64,000 nucleotides of DNA from Brachypterus glaber (lineage: Eukaryota > Arthropoda > Insecta > Coleoptera > Kateretidae). Location of the stretch: contig OY294048.1 of assembly GCA_958510825.1 (NCBI GenBank), positions 24,659,283-24,723,282 on the forward strand, read 5' to 3'. The notes beneath the pieces were generated by a model that searched no databases, had not been told where the DNA came from, and was given only the letters and a program-made list of their open reading frames with translations. The position numbers and the translations under genes are program-made. Position 1 is the stretch's first letter; each line of letters opens with the position of its first letter. Below, piece by piece: positions 21,327-32,129 of the stretch.

Positions 21327-21732
21327 TTAAAGTCAGGGACAAAGCTTTTTTTTTGGTAGGGTGTTTTTTGGTTTTTGGTTTCAGAAGCAAAGCTTTTTTT
21401 TTTGGTAGGGACTCCAAGTTTTGGCAGAAACCGTCAGGGACAAAGCTTTTTTTTTCGAGGGTGTTTTTTTCTTTTGGTAGGGGCGCCAAGTTTTGGTAGA
21501 AACCGTCAGGGACAACGTTTTTTTTTTTCTTAAGGGTGTTCTTTTTGGTTTTTGGTAGGGGTGTCAAGTTTTTTTTTTCAGTAGGGGCGACAAGTTTTTG
21601 GTAGAAACAAAGCTTTTTTTTCTGGGTGTGCTTTTTTGTTTTTTAGGTAGGGGCGCCAATTTTTTGGTTTTTTGGTAGGGCTTTTTTGTAAGAAACCGCC
21701 ACTAGGAACAACTTTTTTTTTCGGTAGGGCGC
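21327..21732. repeat. second copy of the T-rich minisatellite
   Basis: Matches 18830-19235 unit by unit. The only differences are T-run lengths. Confidence 0.8.
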
Positions 21733-21940
21733 CAAGAGTGGGCAAAAATTAGCTTGACGCCCACCCACGACAAAAGGCTAGGACCTAATATTTGTTTTCG
21801 GGCCAGGGTGTAGCAAACGTTTTTTTGGGCCCAATTTAAGAGAATATTTTTTTCATATCTTTCTATATATGTATTGTGTGCTTTCAAGGATGGTGGCTAG
21901 CTCTAGGATGCCTTGTATATAAAAATAGTTATTAGTTTAC

Positions 21941-22137
21941 CTGGCATTCATCCAACAATAGATAATGGGATTATACATGGAGTTGCTCATCGCGAGCCAG
22001 TAAATGGCCAGATAGGTTTCTTGGATGTACTTGGAGTTAGTAATGTCTGGAAAGTACGACGTCACAATGAAGTATAATTGGAAAGGAAGCCAGCATACTG
22101 CGAATATGATTACCACTACCATCATCATTTTAACCAC
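21941..22137 (-). CDS. tachykinin/natalisin-type receptor exon, TM6-TM7
   Basis: Host coding exon of a rhodopsin-class GPCR. The minus strand has acceptor tttgtttcag just before GTGGTTAAAATG, then 197 bases (65 codons plus 2), then donor gtaaac. The protein starts [19 protein letters not shown] (TM6 with the CWLP motif), has an extracellular loop containing [13 protein letters not shown], and ends in TM7 with [18 protein letters not shown] (NPxxY-type motif). VVKMM, YLAxYWLAMS and MYNPIIYC are hallmarks of tachykinin-family receptors, which bind FxGxR-amide-type neuropeptides at the cell surface and signal through G proteins. Whether it is the tachykinin (TkR99D) or natalisin (TkR86C) type cannot be fixed from one exon. 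The exon starts in phase 0. Confidence 0.92.
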
Positions 22138-23101
22138 CTGAAACAAAGGGATGATAGTTTTGTTTTAATTATCTAAAAAAGCAGTTTTTAACTAGATCGG
22201 AGGGAATGAAATTGAAATTGAAAAGTTATTTACCTATGTACCATAAATTACATAATTTGTGGTGCATCAATATCAGCCCCGAAAATGACCGGGCCTGTGC
22301 TGGTCTATGCGGGTATAAAATCAAATCTGGTTTAGTATTTTTCTTACCCGTCAAGTCGGCTTAGGCTCGTCACAGCGTTTTAGACCGGAAATTTCTGATT
22401 TAATTTAAACCTTTAAATCATATAGCACTATGTAGCAAAAGTTGCCTTTATTATATATTAACATAACCAGTATTTTTTTTCATTTTATTTTTGGTTGTCG
22501 TTTTGATTCCCCACGGGGGCCTTGAAATTAATCACGATTTAATAAATTTTAAAAATTTGTTGAAAATTGCATTATAGCTATGTCCAAACCCCTAGGGGTT
22601 TTTGAGGTTGCTGATAATTGGGTAAAAAAAAAATTTCGCTCAATCCTGCTGCACAGATCTGTTAATGTATATCAGCTAAACATATCCTCAAGCTCAAGTC
22701 AGCACAAGCAAGTCTTAGGGCATATCCACAGTCTCGCATAAGAACGTAATACATAAGAATGTGATGCCGTGATTGGCTTGATGTGCCGCCATGTATATTG
22801 TAAGCCAATCACGGCATCGCATTCTTATTTTATGTTCTTATGCAAGCTTCTGAATAGGCCTTTAACTTGAAAATATGCAAAAGTCCGCACAAATGTGTCC
22901 CCTACCCGCCCAAGTCTGCATAAGTCTGCATAAAACAGTTCTATACTGCAAATTTTATATCCGCTCAAGTCTGCGTATACCTGCGAGATATTGTTGGCGT
23001 ATACCTGCCCAAGTCTGTCTAAGTTCGGGCAAATTTTTCAATATTTACCAGTATCCTAAACCCTAAAGGGTTATTCACAGAAGTGGCACATTCAAAGTTA
23101 A
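22138..23101. other. receptor intron DNA with short repeats
   Basis: No gene seen. Contains cgggtataaa / cccaagtctgcataagtc-type motifs (about 22290-22400 and 22895-23060) that recur at 32595-32690 and 48301-48411, and the hairpin at 22736-22843. Confidence 0.55.
22736..22843. repeat. hairpin-forming inverted repeat, possible MITE
   Basis: Arms of about 43 bases pair with few mismatches: 22736-22779 begins gcataagaacgtaatac and 22802-22843 ends atgttcttatgc. Both carry the perfect core gatgccgtgattggctt/aagccaatcacggcatc. Loop 22 bases. No open frame. It resembles a short fold-back MITE; a microRNA precursor is less likely. Confidence 0.75.
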
Positions 23102-23109
23102 TGGAGAAC

Positions 23110-23271
23110 CAGGCCCGAATTCAAGAGGGGAAGGGGGGGGAAAATTCCCCCTGGCTGGGGCTTTCGAGGGGGCCCGGCGTCGATAGTAGGGGCCCGGCAA
23201 AAATGTTCTGGCGAAAATGGGGTACCCGGGAAAAAGGTTCCCCCGGCCCTGGCTGGCTCTGTCCGACCCTG
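23110..23271. mobile_element. non-autonomous hAT-type element (MITE), 162 bp
   Basis: Flanked by an exact 8-bp duplication tggagaac (23102-23109 and 23272-23279), the length hAT transposases make. The ends are caggcccgaatt and the inverse gtccgaccctg. The interior is GC-rich with ggggcccggc blocks in an AT-rich region. A longer relative is at 52432-52989. Confidence 0.85.
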
Positions 23272-23344
23272 TGGAGAACCAATAATTTTAAAAATCTGAT
23301 ATTTTGCACTTTGGATTTTTTGAATACGGCCAATCCATTAAAAA

Positions 23345-23830
23345 TATTTTCATGCTTGTGCAACTTCCGGTAGTACTCAAGTTTGATTTTTTAAATGGAA
23401 CACCCTATATATTTTTTAATTTTTAAAATTTTCATATAATTTGCTTTATTTTATTTTTTTAATACTTTATGTCTCTCTCTCTCTGGTAGTTTTTAAGTTA
23501 TTAAAAAAAAAATAATTTGTCCTTGATTTTTCAAATAGGAGAAAAGTTATTTTGTAGTCTACTCAATATTACTTAAACGAATTATCCTGGGCTGAAACAG
23601 AACCCAAAATTTATACAGGGTGCTTCAGAAAGCAGGTCTAATGTAGCAAATTTTAAATAGCCATAACTCATATATTTTTTTATTTAGTTAAATAAATAAT
23701 TAAATTTTCTTTAAAATGAATAACCTATACTTAACATTAACCGTTTTCGAATTATTTACAAATTATTGTGAAAAAGCCGTATTTCTGTTAAAATTTGTTA
23801 TACTTGTTAATCAAGTAGGCCAGTAAAATG
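23345..23830. repeat. left arm of fold-back element FB4
   Basis: Pairs as inverted repeat with 32130-32600 along about 480 bases. Shared blocks: cttccggtagtac, acagaacccaaaatttata followed by cagggtg, tcagaaagcaggtc and ttaaccgttttcgaa. Gypsy-1 lies between the arms. Confidence 0.8.
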
Positions 23831-24262
23831 AATCGATTTAGGTAGTTGGGTATTTACCTTAAGGTCCAACTAACCTTACAAGTAGTCTAGCTAAAATATT
23901 TTTGAAAATCATTAGGTTTTAAGGTTTTTTCTTTTTGTAATCGTGTATCTTGTGGTTTTGTAAGATTCTTTGGATGCTTGATAGGAAATTCCTAAGTCGT
24001 GGCAAGCTGCAGGAATTTAGTTATGTGGATGAGCATAAAAGTAACCCAAAACATTGACTTAATTATCTTCGTTGCTTCTAATTGGTTTGGTTAGATATTT
24101 TACTGCTTTTTCTTTCTCAAATTAGAAAAAAAATTGTGTGAATTCTTCTAAATTTTTTATATGACAGTCTTCGTAAATCAGGATATTTTGTATTAAATTT
24201 TCTCAGGGGGTCTACTAATTATTTAATCATTTTCATTAAAAATAGCAAATAAATCCAAAACA
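23831..24262. other. centre of FB4 left of Gypsy-1, no gene seen
   Basis: AT-rich spacer without coding potential. Ends with aaca (24259-24262), which is repeated after Gypsy-1 at 32041-32044. Confidence 0.5.
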
Positions 24263-25364
24263 TGTAGGTTTTAAATTTAACGCTTAGCATTGCGCCATCT
24301 TTGGTACAATTGTCGTATTTTTATACAAGTTATGATTAGTAACGACCTCTATCGGTAAAGTTGTTAAGTACTTATCGATATTGCCCTCTGTTGAACAATG
24401 GATTATTTATTGATTTAGTTCAATAATTTATCGATAATTTATTATCGATTTGGTCGCTAGTGAACTTTTCAGTTAAGAATGTCCTTTTTTTATTCAGTAC
24501 TTTGTAACTTTATAAACGCATAAATTTTTGTGATCTAAAATCATCTGTGAAAAGGATTAATTTTATGCCTTTATTTTGTTATCAATTCGAAGCCCTTTTC
24601 GTGCTGGTCATTAGGGACCTTATATTTGTTTGGCTTGGATTGTCGCTTTTGAGGATTTTCAGTTACAAGTAAGTTACATTTTTTTCTGTGAGTTTTCCTA
24701 GCTAATATTTGCTATAATTTTAGTTACTTAAAGGATTTATGTTCCATATTATATTGGATTTTGGGATATTTCGAAGACCCTTTATTAATAAAGGTAGGTC
24801 TCTGATTTTATTACTATTTTAGTAGTAGGAAAATAAATAGGTGCTGTTAAGCAAATAGGTTACTATTTTTCATATTTTACGGTTTCATATTTTGGAGTTT
24901 TATTTGGACTTTTTGCTTTGGTGGTTATCTTGTTACGAACCATCAGAAGTACGCTGCTTGAATACTCAGTTTTGTCTATGTTCCTGCGTTGGCGATTGAC
25001 TGCTTTTTGCACCAGCTGGATATTCCGTAACCGCATCGAGCATTTACCATTGATGACAATCCGTAGGAAACCAGCTAAGTGTCATTTTATGATTTTACAT
25101 TTATATCTAAATGCTATGAACCATCTAATTACCGTAAATAGAACCTAATTGTCGTGTATTTTGTGAACCCTATATATGCATATATTTGGTAAAGACCCTG
25201 TTCAATATCTTTCTTAGAAAAAATTATGTAACGTTTTAAAAACATTCGGTTGTTATTTGAATTAATATTATTTTTTACAGTAAATAATTATTGAGCTAGC
25301 CTTACTTCTTCTTTTTTTAAACAACATCAAAAAAAGGTCTCGTAGAAGAAAAAAAAACGTTATA
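24263..25364 (+). repeat. Gypsy-1 5' LTR
   Basis: Starts tgtaggttttaaattta and ends aacgttata. About 1.1 kb and a direct repeat of 30940-32040. It differs by a 25-base segment (present in the 3' LTR near 31660), an indel near 24845 and an A-rich insertion near 25335. Short frames inside are not genes. Confidence 0.88.
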
Positions 25365-25365
25365 A

Positions 25366-25375
25366 TGGCGCCCAA
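25366..25375 (+). other. Gypsy-1 primer-binding site (tRNA-Lys type)
   Basis: tggcgcccaa lies one base after the LTR and matches the complement of the 3' end of tRNA-Lys as used by many Gypsy elements and retroviruses. The match stops after 10 bases. Confidence 0.7.
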
Positions 25376-25556
25376 GAAAATATTAGGATAAATAGATGGA
25401 TATTTAGTTTATTTTAATAATTATGGTTATTTTTGTGTAATTTTAAAGTTATTTTTAAAGATTTTATTAACCGTAATTTTTGAAAAATTCTATTATATTA
25501 TTGCTAAACGCTTTATTTAAAATTCACGTTCTATATTTTTTTTTTTATAAATTTTA

Positions 25557-26770
25557 CGTCACGACGCTTAGGACGCTGAGTATAGTTTCTGAAAATTTAT
25601 TTTACTTTAGGTAATATTGCTGGAAAGGTTTCGGGACACTGGCACCTTCGCCAAAAATTATATTACCGTACATTGAATTTTTAAATACGTTTATTTGCTT
25701 TTTATTAAAACACATTTTGGCACTTAACTTATTATTGTATTTGAAAAGCAGGCTGAGTATTTCATTTTTTTTTTGTTGTTAATTTTTTTTGCAAAACTAT
25801 TAATGTTTTAGATTTGTTTTGTGACGCATTCGATTTTAAAATTAAATTACGATTTTTATAAAATCGGTTATTTGTTTAGATTTTGTCGTTTTTTATTAAA
25901 TTTGATTTTCTGACGTCATAAACGACGCCGACCCTTACTGTACTGTATTTGATAGTAAAGTAGATTATTTTTTTTAATCATTTATGCCGGCACTATAAAC
26001 GTCGATTTGAACACTTAATAAAGGACGCTTAGTAGTTTTTGACTATTTACGCGTTCCGACGCTAAGGACGCCTGACGTCGTTTTTGCAATTTTGTCATAT
26101 TTAGGTAAATTGGATATCTAGAATTAATTTTTGACTATTTAAAGTGTTCTGACGCTACCGACGCCTAGCGTCGATTTTACAATTTTGATAGATTTAATAT
26201 TTTTCGGTACCGTAAAGTCATTTAGTGTTTTTAGGCAATTTAGTGGTGTAGAAGCGCCGCGACGCCTACCGTCGTTTTTGAGTTTTTGCTATATTTCGAT
26301 ATATTGAGTGATGTAAAGTCTAATTTTGATATTTTGAGTAACCGACGCTACCGACGCCGAGCGTCTAAGTTGTGTTTTCGGTGTTTTTGGGTATTATAAC
26401 GCCCACCGTCGAAATTGAGTTAGTACCATATTTAGGTATTTTGAGCACTTAAAAGTAATTTGAGCATACCGACGCCTCCGACGCCGAGCGCCGAAGTGCT
26501 ATTTTTGCTGTTTTTGTATATTTTGTGTATTTTTTTGATTGTAGGAAGTCAATTTGACAGTTTTTGGTGCTACAACGCCACCGACGCCTGACGTCACAGT
26601 TGAGTTAGTTGTATATTTAGATAGTTTAGGAATTGGGAAGTCGATTTAGTATACCGACGCCATCGACGCCCAGCGTCGAAGTTAAGTTTATTGTATATTT
26701 AGTTATTTTGAGTAACCGTGACTCTGTTTTAATTTTTTTTTTATTCTGTCACCGACCCCTAGCGTCGAAG
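25557..26770 (+). repeat. GC-rich palindromic repeat array in the Gypsy-1 leader
   Basis: About 10 islands with the core cgacgctaccgacgcc followed by agcgtcga recur every 57-104 bases (for example at about 26053, 26147, 26250, 26341, 26468, 26572, 26650 and 26749), separated by AT-rich spacers containing tatatttaggtattttgag-like sequence. The core is palindromic (gacgcc..agcgtc) and rich in CpG. It sits between the primer site and gag. This is where the Drosophila gypsy element carries its Su(Hw) insulator, so a protein-binding or insulator role is possible; that is inference. Confidence 0.8.
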
Positions 26771-26856
26771 TTGAGATTGTTGCATATACTGGTATATTAA
26801 AATATAATACATCATTTTTAGTTAGTTTTGACTAATTTTTGATAAAATTAGTCATC

Positions 26857-28227
26857 ATGAGTTATAAAATGGAGGTTAATAGATTAAAGAAGGATGAACT
26901 AGTATATGAGTTGCAAATAAGAGGTATTATCAGTGAACCTACTGTAAATACAGATGAGCTAAGAGCACTTCTGAGACAAGCCATGAAGTTTAAGTCAGAT
27001 AGTTCTACTTATGAGAATTTTTCGTTGAATGCAGTTGATGAGTTGATTGTTATTGAAGCTAAGGTTAATGAGTTACGAGTTTTAGTTGAAGGTTTTGGTA
27101 AAAGTGTTAGTACAACTTCATTGGAAACTATACAAACTAGATTGGTTCATGTTCTTAAAAGAGCTGATAGGTTATCTAAAGCTACACTAACACTTGAACA
27201 AACTCAACAACGGTCTTCTTTTATGGTAGAAATTTTAGGATTTTTGGATACTTTGGATAAAAATAAAGGACATGTACCACTTTTGGATGTATTCTTTAAG
27301 CCTGTGCCGGTGAGTTCTCCTGTTAAGCAGTCAAATGCTAACGAAGCTACTTTTACTGGCAGTACAGCTTTAGCAGATGGTGCTAGTACTTCCACAAATG
27401 GTGGTAATACTTCAGCAAACGCATCAACTTCTAGTGTTAGTAGTTCTCCAGTTCAACCAGTTAGTAAATGGGGTTTAAAATTTACTGGTGAGTCGCATTC
27501 TATGTCGGTTTATGACTTTTTAGAAAGGTGTGACGAATTAATGGTTGCTCGTCATGTGACTTTTGATCAAATTTTTGCTTCTAGTATAGATTTATTTAGT
27601 GATAAAGCTTTGTTATGGTATAGATCTAATAGAAATAGATTTAATAATTGGAAAGAACTTTGTAGTTTATTGATTAAACATTTTGAGCCTCCAGATTATA
27701 GAAATCGGTTAATGCAAGAAATTTTGAATCGTACTCAAGATCCTTCTGAGAGTATTGTTGATTATTTGTCGTGTATGTTGTCAATGTTTAGACGATATGG
27801 TGGTGTAACAGAATCTGTACAATTAAGTATTATTATTAAAAATTTAGCGCCATTTTATTCAACGCAGCTACCTGTTGTATCTTTGATTAGTGAATTAGAG
27901 GATGAATGTTTAAAATTAGAGACTAAAAAGTATCGTTCGGATCATTATGTCCCTCCCACTCGTAAAAATAATAATATGGTGGAACCAGATTTTTCATTTT
28001 CTAGTAATTCATCTCGTCTTCATCAAAATAATAATAATAATAACCCACTGGATTCTGAAAGAAAAATTAACGCTATAGTATGTTGGAATTGTAGAAAAGA
28101 AGGTTCCCATCGATCGTCTCAGTGTAGAGAACCTAAACGATATCATTGTTTTAGATGTGGTGAACCGGATGTTACTAAGAAAACATGTACAAAATGTAAT
28201 AAAAATATTCGTCGTTCGGAAAACTAG
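26857..28227 (+). CDS. gag: Gypsy-1 Gag polyprotein, intact
   Basis: An open frame of 456 codons from ATG 26857 to TAG. The N-terminal part has RLKKDELVYELQIRGI, which resembles a SAP-type DNA-binding helix. A Ser/Thr/Asn-rich linker follows at about residues 160-205. The capsid region contains SVYDFLERCDELMVARHVTF and ALLWYRSNRNRFNNWKEL (about residues 220-270), as in Ty3/Gypsy retrotransposon gag. The C-terminus has CWNCRKEGSHRSSQC, one residue longer than a standard CX2CX4HX4C knuckle, and CFRCGEPDVTKKTC, where V replaces H as seen in many insect Gypsy elements. It forms the RNA-packaging capsid. ATG 26857 is preferred because no earlier in-frame ATG exists. Confidence 0.85.
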   Translation: MSYKMEVNRLKKDELVYELQIRGIISEPTVNTDELRALLRQAMKFKSDSSTYENFSLNAVDELIVIEAKVNELRVLVEGFGKSVSTTSLETIQTRLVHVLKRADRLSKATLTLEQTQQRSSFMVEILGFLDTLDKNKGHVPLLDVFFKPVPVSSPVKQSNANEATFTGSTALADGASTSTNGGNTSANASTSSVSSSPVQPVSKWGLKFTGESHSMSVYDFLERCDELMVARHVTFDQIFASSIDLFSDKALLWYRSNRNRFNNWKELCSLLIKHFEPPDYRNRLMQEILNRTQDPSESIVDYLSCMLSMFRRYGGVTESVQLSIIIKNLAPFYSTQLPVVSLISELEDECLKLETKKYRSDHYVPPTRKNNNMVEPDFSFSSNSSRLHQNNNNNNPLDSERKINAIVCWNCRKEGSHRSSQCREPKRYHCFRCGEPDVTKKTCTKCNKNIRRSEN

Positions 28228-28322
28228 TACAGAACAAATTAGCTGGTCGTGCTAGTGTTTCGTCCAAAAATAAATCGGCCAAAAATGTTGATATTAAGAA
28301 TAATGTAGGTAGTGAACATCGC

Positions 28323-28931
28323 ATGTTGATTGATTATATTATTAAAAATAGTGGTTCTGATAATAGACCATATTTGTGTAAGTCAGATTCTCTTGTGTGT
28401 ACTATAGCTAATGGTCAAAGATGTGAGTCTATAGGAAAAGTTTGTGTTCCTATGGAGTTAATGGGAAAACAAAACTTGATTGATGTTGTGATTATGCCTC
28501 AGTTAAATAGTGAGTTAATTTTGGGAACTGATTTTTGGATTAAAATGGGTGTAGTACCAGATCTCAGTAGTAGTAGTTGGCATTTTGGTTGTAAAGATGT
28601 TCATGTTAATGAAGTTATTGGTATTTCGGATGAAGATGCATTAACTATTCAACAACGGAATAATTTGGATCAATTGGTTCAATCGGTTCAATCAAATTTT
28701 AATATAATGGGTACTTCCCTTGGTCTTACTACGACTGTTGAGCATGTAATAAATGTAACATCACCTCCCATCAAACAACGCTATTATCCCACATCTCCAT
28801 TTCGACAAAAGATTATTAGTGATGAAGTTAAGTTAATGTTGGAAAAGGATGTTATCGAACCAAGTAATTCTAGTTGGTCTAGTCCTATGGTTTTGGTTCT
28901 GATCTTATCCCGTTCGTTTTTGTCTACTTAA
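28323..28931 (+). pseudogene. pol: Gypsy-1 protease remnant and RT fingers start
   Basis: The frame reads ELILGTDFWIKMGVVPDL (protease C-terminal end, about 28510-28562), then the RT entry region with SPPIKQRYYPTSPFRQ and EKDVIEPSNSSWSSPMVLV (28760-28895). The protease catalytic D-[ST]-G box is not visible upstream. After SSPMVLV the sequence jumps to the catalytic loop, so about 130 residues of RT fingers and palm are deleted. Confidence 0.78.
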
Positions 28932-29608
28932 ACGATATTATAATAATAAGTGACACGTTTGAAAAAAAGTCCAAACACCTTGAGATATTGCAAAAGGTTT
29001 TTGACAGATTAATTGCTGCTGGTTTAACTCTTTCTCATGATAAATGTAAGTTTTGTAGGTCTGAATTAAAGTATTTGGGCTATGTTGTGGACCAATATGG
29101 TTTAAGAGTAGATCCAGGTAAAGTTGAGGCGATTTTAAATGTGCCTGCTCCCAAAAGTGTGTCTGAGGTGCGTTCGTTTTCTGGTATGGCATCTTGGTAT
29201 AGACGTTTCGTTCCCAATTTTGCTTCGGTAATGTCACCTATTATTGAGTTAACGAAAAAAGGTAGGAAATTTGTATGGTCTTCTGAATGCCAAAAGTCTT
29301 TTGATCTTGTTAAGCAGAGATTGGCTACTGCTCCACTTCTCACATGCGCTAATTTTAACAAGTGTTTTATATTACAAACTGACGCTTCTGGCCATGGTTT
29401 GGGTGCAGTTTTAACACAAAAAGGTGATGATAATGAAGAGAGGGTTATATGTTATTTGTCACGCTCTCTCACTCGTCAAGAAAAATTGTATTCCACTAGT
29501 GAAAGGGAATGTCTTGGTGTAATTTGGGCAGTAGAAAAACTCAGGTATTATTTGGAATCGGTTCATTTTGTTGTGATAACCGTCTTCAAAATCCTTCAGG
29601 AAGATTAG
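28903..29608 (+). pseudogene. pol: Gypsy-1 RT end and RNase H
   Basis: Begins with FVYLNDIIIIS (about 28918-28950), the RT catalytic loop in which the usual YLDD is YLND. It continues through the RT thumb (CKFCRSELKYLGYVVD, EVRSFSGMASWYRRFVPNF) to RNase H (LQTDASGHGLGAVLTQ, TSERECLGVIWAVEKLRYYL). A short deletion and shift at about 29580 removes the TDH box before the frame passes into the next fragment. Confidence 0.8.
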
Positions 29609-30750
29609 CTCGATGGGCTTTGCGCTTGCAGCCATATGATTTTGAGATAATCCATAGAAAAGGCAAAGACCATGTCGTTCCTGACTTTTTGTCGCGTTGT
29701 ATTCCTGAGAATTCGTTGTCTAATGTTGATTCTGTTAATGTTTCTAGTCCTAAAATTGTGGTTAAAGATAAGTGGCTTACAAAAATGTTTAAGGAAGTCG
29801 AGAACTTTCCGCATAGATATAAAAGTTGGCGTGTAGATAGTGATAAGTTGTATAAATATTTGCCCAATGGGATTCGTGAGCTTTCAAGTCGGGAGGAGGA
29901 TTGGAAACTAGTAGTTCCCAAAGAAAATCGTATGGATTTAATTAAACAATCTCACGATTTCCCTACTTCTGGTCATGTTGGTATTTATAAAACGTATTGG
30001 CGAGCTAAATATTATTGGCCTAAAATGCGTTATGATATTTCTCGTTATGTGTCTAGGTGTTCTATTTGTGCACAACATAAAGTTGAGCAGAAAAAGCCTG
30101 CTGGTTTAATGGGTTCGCGACCTGAGGTTTCTTTACCTTGGCAGATGATTTCTCTGGATTATATAGGTCCTTTCCCACGATCCAAAAATGGTTTTACTTA
30201 TGTTTTAGTAGTATCAGATTATTTTAGTAAATATGTTGTTTTGTTTCCGTGTAGAGCAGCTAACTCTAAGTCGTTAGTTAAGTGTGTTGAAGAAGGCATT
30301 TTTCACAAATATGGAGTGCCACAATATTTAATTTGTGATAATGGACCACAAATGATTTCTAAAGAATTTCAATCTTTATGTCGTAATTATAGTGTTAAGA
30401 TTTCTTATACTCCTTTATATTGGCCTCAAGCTGATCCTTGTGAGCGTTCTAATCGTATCGTTAAAACAATGATTTCGACCTACATTGGTGAAAACCATAA
30501 AAGTTGGGACGAAAATCTTTCGTCTATAGGTTTGGCTATCTGTACTTCCCGACAGGAAACAACTGGATATAGTCCATTTTATGTAAATTTTGGTAGAGAG
30601 CCTAATTTATCTGGTAACGATTATTTATCTATGGAAAATTCTACTGATAAAAATTTGGATTCAGCGATTGCTTCTCGGAAAATTGGTTTTCAACAGATGT
30701 ATGCAGATATAGCTAAAAAGATTAAGTCCTCGGCAGATAATAAAGGATAA
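29577..30750 (+). pseudogene. pol: Gypsy-1 RNase H end and integrase
   Basis: Open from DNRLQNPSGRLARWAL (29577) through the RNase H end RKGKDHVVPDFLSR to integrase. The H2C2 zinc region is SGHVGIYKTYWRAKYYW, then CSICAQHK (about 29965-30080). Catalytic acids lie in SLDYIGPFP, LICDNGPQM and ADPCERSNRIVKT (about 30155, 30330 and 30435). Integrase core therefore looks intact. The C-terminal domain is broken after 30750. Confidence 0.82.
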
Positions 30751-30939
30751 TTCTGGTATAATTAAGGGTATTTGGCATGTGCAAGACCTTAAGCCATATG
30801 TTGGGGATAATGATAATTTTGATAATGAAGAGTTTTATTTTTTTTTTCAAGGTTTTATTAACTAAACCAATCTTGTATTTTATATTGTTTTTTCGGTTAA
30901 AATTCTAGGGAATTTTATCCTCTGAAAGTAAGGGGGGAA
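30751..30939 (+). pseudogene. pol: Gypsy-1 integrase C-terminal tail and polypurine tract
   Basis: In another frame GIWHVQDLKPYVGDND (about 30768-30815) is the usual end of Gypsy integrase. The segment between it and the core is deleted. The purine tract aaagtaaggggggaa (30925-30939) precedes the 3' LTR. Confidence 0.75.
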
Positions 30940-32040
30940 TGTAACGGTTTTAAATTTACCGCTTAGCATTGCGCCATCTTTGGTACAATTGTCGTATTTT
31001 TATACAAGTTATGATTAGTAACGACCTCTATCGGTAAAGTTGTTAAGTACTTATCGATATTGCCCTCTGTTGAACAATGGATTATTTATTGATTTAGTTC
31101 AATAATTTATCGATAATTTATTATTATATTATATTGGTCGCTAGTGAACTTTTCAGTTAAGAATGTCCTTTTTTTATTCAGTACTTTGTAACTTTATAAA
31201 CTGGCATAAATTTTTGTGATCTAAAATCATCTGTGAAAAGGATTAATTTTATGCCTTTATTTTGTTATCAATTCGAAGCTCTTTTCGTGCTGGTCATTAG
31301 GGACCTTATATTTGTTTGGCTTGGATTGTCGCTTTTGCGGATTTTCAGTTACAATTAAGTTACATTTTTTTCTGTGAGTTTTCCTAGCTAATATTTGCTA
31401 TAATTTTAGTTACTTAAAGGATTTATGTTCCATATTATATTGGATTTTGGGATATTTGGAAGACCCTTTATTAATAAAGGTAGGTCTCTGATTTTATTAC
31501 TATTTTAGTAGTAGGAAAATAAATAGGTGCTTAACCTATTTTTCATATTTTAGGGTTTCATATTTTGGAGTTTTATTTGGACTTTTTGCTTTGGTGGTTA
31601 TCTTGTTACGAACCATCAGAAGTACGCTGCTTGAATACTCAGTTTTGTCTATGTTCCTGCTTTTCGCCTACTTGTGTCGCATAGATTGGCGATTGACTGC
31701 TTTTTGCACCAGCTGGAGATTCCGTAACCGCATCGAGCATTTACCATTGATGACAATCCGTAGGAAACCAGCTAAGTGTCATTTTATGATTTTACATTTA
31801 TATCTAATGCTATGAACCATCTAATTACCGTAAATAGAACCTAATTATCGTGTATTTTGTGAACCCTATATATGCATATATTTGGTAAAGACCCTGTTCA
31901 ATATCTTTCTTAGAAAAAATTATGTAACGTTTTAAAAACATTCGGTTGTTATTTGAATTAATATTATTTTTTATAGTAAATAATTATTGAGCTAGCCTTA
32001 CTTCTTCTTCTTTTTTAAACAACATCAAAAAAACGTTATA
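30940..32040 (+). repeat. Gypsy-1 3' LTR
   Basis: Starts tgtaacggttttaaatt and ends aacgttata. Direct repeat of the 5' LTR. Followed by aaca, the target duplication. Confidence 0.88.
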
Positions 32041-32129
32041 AACAACAGGGTAAGAATAAGCCTCTGCCATTATTTTACTCTAATTTATCATGATGACATT
32101 TAAGTTAAAAAAATAAAAACGAAATGTTG

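Larger units (their letters stand above)
16974..22017. repeat. 2.5-kb direct tandem duplication
   Basis: Unit 1 is 16974-19520 (2547 bp) and unit 2 is 19521-22017 (2497 bp). Both begin cagcctattgtataag and end ggccagataggt. Unit 2 lacks 50 bases found at about 17983-18032 of unit 1. Otherwise only single-base changes and homopolymer-length differences are seen, so the event is recent or is an assembly duplication. Each unit carries the BEL-2 integrase region, 3' LTR, minisatellite and the 3' part of the receptor exon. Confidence 0.92.
24263..32040 (+). mobile_element. Gypsy-type LTR retrotransposon Gypsy-1 (7.8 kb)
   Basis: Two LTRs of about 1.1 kb, a Lys-type primer site, a long leader, intact gag, pol with internal deletions, polypurine tract and a 4-bp target duplication (aaca). 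The order protease-RT-RNase H-integrase is Gypsy (Metaviridae). The LTRs are nearly identical apart from a few indels, so the insertion is fairly recent, yet pol is missing blocks. The element could only move with proteins supplied by another copy. Confidence 0.9.

Noticed and set aside
22736..22843. microRNA gene
   Set aside because: The stem is compatible, but perfect long arms of this kind are more typical of MITEs, and no expression evidence is available.
24918..25148. 76-codon frame in the Gypsy-1 5' LTR (related frame at 31591-31815)
   Set aside because: The frame differs between the two LTRs because of indels and has no domain. LTRs do not normally encode proteins.
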